From the NCBI GenBank assembly GCA_039030125.1, contig JBCCEV010000006.1, positions 1-48,361 on the forward strand: a DNA stretch of 48,361 bases, in the 5' to 3' direction. A program made the translations under genes and the position numbers. Position 1 is the first letter of the stretch; every line of letters starts with the position of its first letter. The DNA comes from JBCCEV01 sp039030125. GTDB lineage: Bacteria; Pseudomonadota; Gammaproteobacteria; Ga0077536. Shown here one piece after another: positions 42,072 through 48,361 of the stretch. Under the pieces are notes generated by a model. The model had not been told where the DNA came from. It saw only the letters and a program-made list of their open reading frames with translations, and did not search any database.

Positions 42072-43280
42072 ATGGCCGCGTACGATTACACCGCCCTTTC
42101 TGATAGTGGCCGAACGGTTCGCGGACTTATCGAAGCCGAGTCTGATCGGCAGGCGCGGCGCCTCGTTCGAGAGCGAGGTTATATCCCGCTATCAATCGAT
42201 CTAAGTAAGAAAAAAGATTCCTCTGAGCACAGCTCGCCATTCGGGTTTCGAATGCGCGACGATGCATTAGCGCTCTTTACGCAAACGCTGGCAACTTTGT
42301 TGCAAGCTGGCATGCCGGTCGACGACGCGATGCAAGCAATCATCAACCAAACCGATGATCGGAATGCGAAATCAATGCTCGTCGATGTCCGTGCCAAAAT
42401 TGCAGAGGGCTATTCCTTCGAACAATCGCTTGCCGAATTTCCCAGAGTATTCAGTGATGTTTATTGCGCCACCGTGGGGGCAGGCGAGCAAACTCGACAT
42501 CTGCCGATCGTTTTGCAGCGCTTAGCCGATCACGTGCAGCGCGCGGCCGAACTCAAACAGCGCATCCGGCTCGCAATGGTTTATCCGGCGCTGCTAATCC
42601 TAGTGTCCGTGCTCGTCGTCGGCGGGTTACTCGTGTATGTGGTTCCCGATGTCGTTGCCGTCTTTGCCCAATCAGGGAACGCACTGCCGCGCATCACCGT
42701 TGCATTGATCACGATCAGCGACATTGCTCGCGACTTCGGCTTGTTTATTCTCCTTGCGCTGACAATTATTTATATCTCTGTCAGATTGGCGCTGCGCAAT
42801 TACACCGTTCGGTTTAACGTTCATCAATTCCTGTTGCGGATGCCGTTCGTAGGAGATTTTCTAGCGCGCAGCGATTTCGCGCGATTCTCGCGGACTCTAA
42901 GCGTGCTGTTAGAAAACGGCGTCGAGATGCTCGATGCCCTGGATATTTCCGGCAAGGCGATAGGTAACGTCGCGCTTAAACAACAGACGCTGGAAGCGCG
43001 CGATGGGGTGCGCGAAGGCGAATCCTTGAGCCGGGCGCTGCACCGGATCGACAAGATGCCAAAGTTGGTTAGTCAGTTGATTGCCAGCGGCGAAACATCC
43101 GGTGAGCTGCCTAAAATGCTGGAAGCATCGGGTACCGCACTTGATCATGAAATTGCAGCGAAGCTCGCAGTCATGTTGAGTCTCATCGAACCGCTTTTGA
43201 TTCTCGTCATGGGCGGCATTGTTTTCTTTATCGTCATCGCGATTTTGCTGCCCATTTTCGACATGAATACCCTGATCTAA
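42072..43280 (+). CDS. gspF: Type II secretion inner-membrane platform protein GspF
   Basis: A 402-residue inner-membrane protein with three membrane segments and two homologous cytoplasmic GspF domains. It starts MAAYDYTALSDSGRTVRGLI, the standard N-terminus. Domain 1 has FTQTLATLLQAGMPVDDAMQ, domain 2 RFSRTLSVLLENGVEMLDAL, and each ends in a G..GEQT / SGETSGELP turn. It closes LLILVMGGIVFFIVIAILLP and IFDMNTLI. Its stop lies only 12 bp from the convergent gspM stop. Confidence 0.97.
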   Translation: MAAYDYTALSDSGRTVRGLIEAESDRQARRLVRERGYIPLSIDLSKKKDSSEHSSPFGFRMRDDALALFTQTLATLLQAGMPVDDAMQAIINQTDDRNAKSMLVDVRAKIAEGYSFEQSLAEFPRVFSDVYCATVGAGEQTRHLPIVLQRLADHVQRAAELKQRIRLAMVYPALLILVSVLVVGGLLVYVVPDVVAVFAQSGNALPRITVALITISDIARDFGLFILLALTIIYISVRLALRNYTVRFNVHQFLLRMPFVGDFLARSDFARFSRTLSVLLENGVEMLDALDISGKAIGNVALKQQTLEARDGVREGESLSRALHRIDKMPKLVSQLIASGETSGELPKMLEASGTALDHEIAAKLAVMLSLIEPLLILVMGGIVFFIVIAILLPIFDMNTLI

Positions 43281-43292
43281 TTTGCCCATCGC

Positions 43293-43778
43293 TTAGGGTG
43301 CGAGTTGGACAGTGGCATTCACCCACCCGCTATCTTGCGTTTGATTTGCTGACAGTCTTTGCACGTCAACACCAAAGTCGTCATTCAGGGCGACCAACCA
43401 CGCGACAAAATCATCGAAAGCCACGTCTTGGAGGCTGATGCTGATAGCCCCCGAGCCTTGCGGGTTGAGCCGCTTGATGCTCGCCGCGACATTGTGGCGT
43501 TTTGCGGTGCGGTTAATCACAGAAACCAGCGAGTCACCTTCACCCATGGAGCCCTGGCTAACGCTCGGGACAGCCGTCAGTTCAGCGACCCGCGCGCTCG
43601 TTCGCTCTAGCTCCGCATACAGTTTGGCGGTTTGTTTATAACGGGCCTGGGCTTGGGCGTTTCTATGCATGGCGGGCTCGGTAATCAACACGAAGAATCC
43701 AAGAACCAGTAACAAAAATCCGCCGCCAAGCAGCACCAACTGCTCTCGCGGCGCTAATTGAGCAAACCACGACCGCAT
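43293..43778 (-). CDS. gspM: Type II secretion protein GspM
   Basis: A 161-residue inner-membrane protein that stabilises GspL. The cytoplasmic N-terminus RSWFAQLAPREQLVLLGGG, then one membrane helix (LLLVLGFFVLI, about 18-28), then a periplasmic coil and a ferredoxin-like domain with LQDVAFDDFVAWLVALN. W...L.PRE is a typical GspM beginning. It starts 2 bp after the gspL stop and is last in the minus-strand block. Confidence 0.93.
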   Translation of the reverse strand: MRSWFAQLAPREQLVLLGGGFLLLVLGFFVLITEPAMHRNAQAQARYKQTAKLYAELERTSARVAELTAVPSVSQGSMGEGDSLVSVINRTAKRHNVAASIKRLNPQGSGAISISLQDVAFDDFVAWLVALNDDFGVDVQRLSANQTQDSGWVNATVQLAP

Positions 43779-43780
43779 TT

Positions 43781-45016
43781 TTACTTAGCCACGCGTAATC
43801 GCGCGACGACGTCTTCTTCACCGGGTTCGGCAGAGAGCAAGTTCACCGCCAGGGCTTTGGCTTCTAAAGCGCGGCGATAGTTCTCGACGTCTTCCACTGC
43901 ACCAGCGGTCAGCGACACGGTGAGTGCATCCTGACTAAACGAAAGTTCGGTGAGCGTAATTTTAGAGGCCAAATTACCGCGCTTCGCGGTGGTTCCGAGA
44001 TCATGCAAAACCGCTAGAAAATCCGTAGGTCGAGCCGCATAGCCAGCCTCGATTTCCTCCAGTTGCTGCAGACTCTGAGCGCGAACGTCGACGATCCGTT
44101 TCACCTCGGGAAAAGTTGACCGAAAGAGCGCCTCGGTGCGTTCATTGACCTGTGTCGCTCGGGCTTCAATTGTGGTGGCTTGCTGGTACTGGTTGAATGC
44201 ATGAGTTAGCAGCGCAACCGCGATTAAACTCGCGGCCAATGCCCACCAGCGATTCCTCCCCGCCTCTTCGTTAGTGTGCTGCTCGCGTACTTTAAGGAAA
44301 TCAAAGTGGCGCTCAAAGCGATCTGCAATCACGGCCGCGGTTAACGGATCATGAGGCAGGGTTTCAACTTCAAACGTTGCCAAACCGGCAAGCCGATCGG
44401 CCAACTCCTTGGCCTTTTGGTGGTCGTCTCCGGGCGTCGCAAACACTCGAACTTTCGGGAACTCGGTTTGCTGATCCGCAAGCGCACTAACAATAAAGGC
44501 CTCAACATGGTGGCTTAGCGATTTGAAGCCTTGATATGGATCAACTTTGGCCAAAATATTGGTGCCCTCGAGCAGTAATACAAGCTCCCGACTCAAAGTA
44601 GGCACAAGCTCAAATTCGACTAACGCACTATCTAACTCGAGACCAGCCTCTTGCAAGCTCTCGAGTTGCCGTTCGAATTCGGTTGCGGAAATCACGGCCA
44701 CGGGATAGTGATGCCTTGCCTGCTCCGGACCTACCGCGATAATCAGCTCACCGGGTTCCTGTGCCACGTGTTCCTCAACCGCAAACGGTAATGCGCTCGC
44801 GAACACCTTCGCGTTTTTCGCCGGGACACGGATTTCGAAGGTGCTTACTGTCGCCGCATCGATCAACAGATCCACTGCGTGACCAGCACTGGCGCCGACC
44901 AGCTCCTCGATTCCTCCACGGCGCAGAGGTGCGAGGATCTGTCCTTCATCTGAGGCGATGACCCACTCAAGCTCGCCGGCTGCTGCATCATGCCATCGAC
45001 AAACGCAGCGACTCAT
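43781..45016 (-). CDS. gspL: Type II secretion protein GspL
   Basis: A 411-residue inner-membrane protein that anchors the GspE ATPase. Cytoplasmic actin-like part (1-260) with VPAKNAKVFASALPFAVEEH and VAQEPGELIIAVGPEQ, the GspL signature. One helix follows near 264-282 (WWALAASLIAVALLTHAF), then a periplasmic ferredoxin-like domain with ITLTELSFSQDALTVSLTAG. The length is normal for the family. It overlaps gspK by 4 bp. Confidence 0.94.
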   Translation of the reverse strand: MSRCVCRWHDAAAGELEWVIASDEGQILAPLRRGGIEELVGASAGHAVDLLIDAATVSTFEIRVPAKNAKVFASALPFAVEEHVAQEPGELIIAVGPEQARHHYPVAVISATEFERQLESLQEAGLELDSALVEFELVPTLSRELVLLLEGTNILAKVDPYQGFKSLSHHVEAFIVSALADQQTEFPKVRVFATPGDDHQKAKELADRLAGLATFEVETLPHDPLTAAVIADRFERHFDFLKVREQHTNEEAGRNRWWALAASLIAVALLTHAFNQYQQATTIEARATQVNERTEALFRSTFPEVKRIVDVRAQSLQQLEEIEAGYAARPTDFLAVLHDLGTTAKRGNLASKITLTELSFSQDALTVSLTAGAVEDVENYRRALEAKALAVNLLSAEPGEEDVVARLRVAK

Positions 45017-46455
45017 TGACCAACTCCGACTTGGTTGACCCGTCTGAAAACTTGAACAACTCCTGGCTGATCGGAAAACATCGAACTCATGTACAAATTG
45101 CTTGGCCCGGCGCGGCTGGTGGAATTGAGGACCAGAAATTGAGTATCAACCGTGACACCAATGCCCAAAAGGGGACGACCGAATAACGCCGGGTGATTGG
45201 TGAATTCACCAATTGACAGATACGGCTGAGCCTCGCGCGCATTAACGATTTGCTCAGCGGTTATTTCATCGATACCCGGTCCTAGCGACATTAGAATTTC
45301 AATCGGCGCTGTGTTGACATTGATTGCCGTCGTTATGGGCAACACGGTCACGAACGGGCGCAGTCTCTCATAGATCTCCTCGGTTATCCCACGAACCAAA
45401 CGCAATTCGCTGATATCGGCGAAATGTCGATTCGCGCTACGGTAGGGCTCGTCAAGCTGACCGTAATATTCGTCTTCGGCACCGTTTGGGAAACGTGTGT
45501 TGGAATCGGGGTCGATCCAATCCAAAATCGCAGGGACAATTTCAGGATCGATATCAAGCTTCGCGAGAAGCAAACGAAACTGTATCTCTGCAAGCATCCA
45601 CGGCTGTATCTGCGCATTGCCTCGGCCACGCCCGGCGGACCCCGGCTGCCCGGACGCCTCGGGTAACTCTGACAATTCATCGAAAACGCTAGACGCACCC
45701 AACGCCGTTGTGTCGAGGCCCGCCTGCTCCAAAGCGGCACTAAGATCCGCGAGCGCTTGCGGGCTGAAGTCCTCAATGGCGCCAGTGCCTTGACTCGCGC
45801 TGGCGGCTAAGTCCAACCGCCCCGAATTGATAGCAGCGAGAAGCTCTTGCTCGGCGGCGCAAAATCCGCCCGAGCAGCCAATTGCATCCACCTTTTGAAG
45901 ATTCGATTGCTGGTTATTGATGTCGGCCACCGGTGCTTGAACACCTTCGCTACCGATGACGGTTGCATTACTGCTGCTTCCCAAGGCGCTGTCACCAGCT
46001 CCAAGTGTCGCGGCGCTCACGCTCGGCGCCGGGCCAGGGGTCAAGGTATTCGCACTGCTAATTGGCGGCAGGCTTCCCGCGCCGGTACCCGCGCTGCCCG
46101 CTATTGTCGGATCTGGGACGAGGTTATTTAGATTGAAGTACTGTTGCAAATCCTCAAATTCGCCGGTTGCTCGCAAGCCATTGCTAACAAACACCATCGT
46201 ATCGTTAGACCAGGGTTCGTCACTCGCATCGTGGGCGCTGATTTTGCGGTCGGCGCGCAAAACGCGGGCCGCCTCGAGCTCTAGCTGGTTAATCCGGAGC
46301 TTCGCTTCGTCGATCGCGATCGCGGCGCGCAATTGGGCGATTTCGGTTTGCTGACGCCCGGCGATGGCGACCGTTACCGAGACGATAACGGCGACGATAA
46401 CAAGCGCGGTGATCAGCGCAAACCCTCGCGTTCGTGAAGCCGAGTTAGTACTCAT
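45013..46455 (-). CDS. gspK: Type II secretion minor pseudopilin GspK with large insertion
   Basis: A 480-residue minor pseudopilin that caps the pseudopilus tip; the usual length is about 320. The prepilin site is RTRG/FALITALVIVAVI with cleavage after Gly11. It lacks Glu5 of the mature part, as GspK does. Family parts are DLQQYFNLNNLV (102-113), then, after an insertion of about 170 residues (113-285), QFRLLLAKLDIDPEIVPAIL and DWIDPDSNTRFPNGAEDEYY. NVNTAPIEILMSLGPGIDE follows. The insertion is rich in Gly, Ala, Ser and Pro, contains the pair CSGGFC (194-199) and ends GRGRGNAQ. It overlaps gspJ and gspL by 4 bp each. The call is safe; the insertion is unusual. Confidence 0.94.
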   Translation of the reverse strand: MSTNSASRTRGFALITALVIVAVIVSVTVAIAGRQQTEIAQLRAAIAIDEAKLRINQLELEAARVLRADRKISAHDASDEPWSNDTMVFVSNGLRATGEFEDLQQYFNLNNLVPDPTIAGSAGTGAGSLPPISSANTLTPGPAPSVSAATLGAGDSALGSSSNATVIGSEGVQAPVADINNQQSNLQKVDAIGCSGGFCAAEQELLAAINSGRLDLAASASQGTGAIEDFSPQALADLSAALEQAGLDTTALGASSVFDELSELPEASGQPGSAGRGRGNAQIQPWMLAEIQFRLLLAKLDIDPEIVPAILDWIDPDSNTRFPNGAEDEYYGQLDEPYRSANRHFADISELRLVRGITEEIYERLRPFVTVLPITTAINVNTAPIEILMSLGPGIDEITAEQIVNAREAQPYLSIGEFTNHPALFGRPLLGIGVTVDTQFLVLNSTSRAGPSNLYMSSMFSDQPGVVQVFRRVNQVGVGQ

Positions 46456-47054
46456 AAACTTGACGCCGTTAAGAAAAGCCGCCGCACCGAGCGACCGTCG
46501 CTAAACACCAATTCCAGCTCAACCCCGCGCGGCAAATCATTATTTGCCAGCGCACTTCCGGCTGCTGGCCAATAAGGCAGCCAATCATCGCCATAAAATC
46601 GCACCGCCGCGGTTTCGACATCACGTAACAGAATTTGTTCTTGCCCCGTCTCGCCTTGTACACGGTCAAGGTTGGGCCACAAACGGCGCACCAATTCGCC
46701 TTCCCGATATTCGTATTCCACGCGTTTCAAAGCAGTCCGCGCGCCGAGCAACGGCGCATCGGGCGCGTAGCGGGTTAATTTCAGGAAGGTGGTATCGCTC
46801 GCGCCGACCAACGCCGCCTGAGGACTCCCTAATTCGTCTCTAATCGACCGGGGCGCCATTTGTTGGATATCACTCGCTAATATTTGAAAGGCGCCGCGCA
46901 GTGTCTGCAGGGTTTCGTAACGGGGTTTTAGATGGTCATTGGTGCGAATAGCCGAGCGTAAACCGGTGAACGCGATCGCGGAGATAACCGCGAAAATCGC
47001 AATCGCCACTAGGATTTCGACCAGCGTAAACCCCGAGAGCTGATGCCTGTTCAC
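46452..47054 (-). CDS. gspJ: Type II secretion minor pseudopilin GspJ
   Basis: A 200-residue minor pseudopilin that forms the tip complex with GspI and GspK. Prepilin cleavage site QLSG/FTLVEILVAIAIFAV, cleaved after Gly8, with Glu at position 5 of the mature form. The body has FQILASDIQQMAPRSIRDEL, the conserved D..Q...R.IR of GspJ, and LLRDVETAAVRFYGDDWLPY and GVELELVFSDGRSVRRLFL. It overlaps gspI and gspK by 4 bp. Confidence 0.95.
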   Translation of the reverse strand: MNRHQLSGFTLVEILVAIAIFAVISAIAFTGLRSAIRTNDHLKPRYETLQTLRGAFQILASDIQQMAPRSIRDELGSPQAALVGASDTTFLKLTRYAPDAPLLGARTALKRVEYEYREGELVRRLWPNLDRVQGETGQEQILLRDVETAAVRFYGDDWLPYWPAAGSALANNDLPRGVELELVFSDGRSVRRLFLTASSL

Positions 47055-47506
47055 CGCACTTCTTCCCTGAGAGCAATCCGGCTCACTAAAGTAGCCAGCG
47101 GCGTGGCATCGAGATCGCCAACAACGTCAATTGCAATTTCATATTGCGGCGATTCTTCAGCTTCTGACTGCCCGGTAAGCGCGTTCTCCGCTTCGTCGTC
47201 GTCAGGAACATCTGGCGGTTCAGGCGGTTCAGGCGCCTCAAGCGCCACAGCGCGCGAGTAGACGGTAAATTGGCGGCCATACATTTCCACCACCACAGGC
47301 TCAGCGTCATCCTCGGGCAACACGCTTTTAAGATAAATCTCGTTGAAGGTATTTTGGGCAATCCAATGCGCAAACGTGCGCGCCTCCAAATAATCAAAAT
47401 CTCGCGCACCACGGCTAACAATGAGGGAGGTCGCGCTAAGCGCCGTCCCCAAAATGGCGAGGGTTACGATAATTTCCAGGAGAGTGAAGCCCGATACCCG
47501 TTTCAT
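47051..47506 (-). CDS. gspI: Type II secretion minor pseudopilin GspI
   Basis: A 151-residue minor pseudopilin of the tip complex. Prepilin site RVSG/FTLLEIIVTLAILGT with cleavage after Gly6 and the conserved Glu. ARTFAHWIAQNTFNEIYL matches the family's A...A.W...N...E. A typical GspI has about 120-130 residues. Here about 30 acidic and proline-rich residues (90-120, APEPPEPPDVPDDDEAEN and onward) lie between the two last strands. It overlaps gspH by 4 bp. Confidence 0.93.
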   Translation of the reverse strand: MKRVSGFTLLEIIVTLAILGTALSATSLIVSRGARDFDYLEARTFAHWIAQNTFNEIYLKSVLPEDDAEPVVVEMYGRQFTVYSRAVALEAPEPPEPPDVPDDDEAENALTGQSEAEESPQYEIAIDVVGDLDATPLATLVSRIALREEVR

Positions 47507-48003
47507 TGCTCATCGTCGGCAACAATTATCGCAATCTCGTGCGGGCCGGTCTCGACAATATCCAAGGCTTCGCTGTGGTTGTGATCGACGAGCCGGACGA
47601 TGGGATTGATATGCGCGGCGCTCGGCGTAAACGCCAACTCCGGGGGTGCACTACCGTCGAAGTCGAGTTCGCCAGTAAGCGGCATGACGATTTCGATGCC
47701 GTCGGGAAACGCCGCTGCCGCTGGCGCCCACTCGCGGTCTAACGCCAACCACTGACCGTTCAAATATTCGACATATTCGTAGCCGTCAGGATACAGATCG
47801 AGCCCCATCGGTCGATTCAGGGAGCTCGCGAAAAATTGCGCATTCTGCATCGCGCGCCGAAGGTTCACGGCGCGCTGGTCGAGCTCGCTCTGCGTGCTCG
47901 CACCACCCAATGACAGTCCGGCCACCGTGACCAGAATACTGATCATCACCATCACTACGAGGACTTCGAGCAAGGTAAAGCCCGCTGCATGGTTGGCGGT
48001 CAT
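47503..48003 (-). CDS. gspH: Type II secretion minor pseudopilin GspH
   Basis: A 166-residue minor pseudopilin that links the tip complex to the GspG fibre. Prepilin site NHAAG/FTLLEVLVVMVMI, cleaved after Gly8, Glu at mature position 5. DQRAVNLRRAMQNAQFFASS, followed by NRPMGLDLYPDGYEYVEYL, matches GspH. It begins 15 bp after the gspG stop. Confidence 0.93.
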   Translation of the reverse strand: MTANHAAGFTLLEVLVVMVMISILVTVAGLSLGGASTQSELDQRAVNLRRAMQNAQFFASSLNRPMGLDLYPDGYEYVEYLNGQWLALDREWAPAAAAFPDGIEIVMPLTGELDFDGSAPPELAFTPSAAHINPIVRLVDHNHSEALDIVETGPHEIAIIVADDEQ

Positions 48004-48018
48004 TGAACAAGCACGCGC

Positions 48019-48361
48019 CTATTGCGAGTTCCAATTGCCGACGTCGGCGCTGACGCCCTGGCCGCCCGCGGTCCCATCAGCGCCATAAGAGTACAAATCA
48101 TAGGTGCTGTGCTGGCCTGGGAACAAATAAACGTAATCGTTGCCCCACGGGTCTTTCGGGAGTTGGTCGAAGTACCCACCGTCTTTCCAACGGGCGCCAG
48201 GTTTGAGCGTGTCCGGACGCGACACCAGCGCCTCAAGCCCTTCGTCGGTCGTGGGGTAGGAAAAGTTATCCAGTCGATAGAGGTCCAACGCACTGCTTAT
48301 GGCCCGAATATCCTGTTGCACTTTTACCAATCTCGCCTCATCGGGACGACTCATGATCCGG
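48019..48361 (-). CDS. gspG: Type II secretion major pseudopilin GspG (5' end cut by window)
   Basis: The last 114 or so residues of the major pseudopilin, which polymerises into the pseudopilus. The visible part begins IMSRPDEARLVKVQQDIRAI, then LDLYRLDNFSYPTTDEGLEA and LPKDPWGNDYVYLFPGQH, the standard GspG body. SYGADGTAGGQGVSADVGNW is the C-terminal calcium-binding loop region. The prepilin peptide and first helix lie beyond base 48361. It is the first visible gene of the gspGHIJKLM block. Confidence 0.95.
   Translation of the reverse strand, partial: RIMSRPDEARLVKVQQDIRAISSALDLYRLDNFSYPTTDEGLEALVSRPDTLKPGARWKDGGYFDQLPKDPWGNDYVYLFPGQHSTYDLYSYGADGTAGGQGVSADVGNWNSQ

Noticed and set aside
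1..48361. tRNA or rRNA genes, CRISPR arrays, insertion sequences, phage genes
   Set aside because: Read through for cloverleaf-like or direct-repeat arrays and for transposase or integrase motifs; none found by eye. A tRNA and repeat search would settle it.

Overview
The window looks like a chromosomal piece of a free-living, non-enteric gammaproteobacterium (Pseudomonadota). It is Gram-negative: it encodes outer-membrane beta-barrels, a lipoprotein and a type II secretion system. It also carries a complete-looking exosortase A (XrtA) type exopolysaccharide (EPS) locus of the kind found in environmental proteobacteria. Base composition is moderate (roughly 50-55% G+C by eye). No rRNA, tRNA, CRISPR array, insertion sequence or phage gene was found. 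The species cannot be named from the sequence alone.

Layout. (1) 1-1059: the start-containing part of a CaiB/BaiF CoA-transferase, unrelated to the rest. (2) 1254-37645: the polysaccharide locus, mostly on the minus strand. Read in transcription order from the right it has a GT8-like transferase, a TPR/GT41-like transferase and a decayed manC/algA remnant. Then comes the XrtA-type export core: short OPX export protein, beta-barrel, chain-length protein, BY-kinase and accessory ATPase. After that come UDP-GlcNAc 2-epimerase, a GT4, an MBOAT/SGNH acylation pair, a CgeB-like GT and a Wzy-like polymerase. Next are a beta-helix protein, a GT4, a two-domain oxidoreductase, a heparinase-like lyase, another GT4, exosortase/EpsI, a WecA-like initiating transferase, a PrsT-like TPR lipoprotein, an outer-membrane barrel and an ArnT-like transferase. 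Two short plus-strand units interrupt it: a sulfotransferase (18410-19405) and a flippase plus FkbM methyltransferase (22023-24181). (3) 37886-48361: type II secretion genes in two convergent blocks, gspCDEF on plus and gspGHIJKLM on minus, the latter running off the window inside gspG.

How it fits together. The WecA-like enzyme would load a HexNAc-1-phosphate on undecaprenyl phosphate. WecB supplies UDP-ManNAc and the GT4/CgeB/GT8-like enzymes extend the unit. Wzx flips it and Wzy polymerises it under the chain-length protein and kinase. The OPX protein with its neighbouring beta-barrel exports it. Sulfotransferase, MBOAT/SGNH and possibly FkbM would decorate it, and the heparinase-like and beta-helix proteins would trim or bind it. 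Exosortase A and PrsT belong to the PEP-CTERM surface-protein sorting system usually co-encoded with such EPS loci, but no PEP-CTERM substrate is encoded here.

The most unusual points are: the convergent split of the gsp genes; a large insertion in GspK and a GspC without a PDZ domain; a clearly readable manC/algA pseudogene; an initiating transferase with a long extra membrane domain; and a short non-lipidated OPX protein paired with a beta-barrel. I did not find a wholly new system. The best candidate for something undescribed is the combination of sulfation, acylation and lyase functions in one XrtA-type EPS locus.
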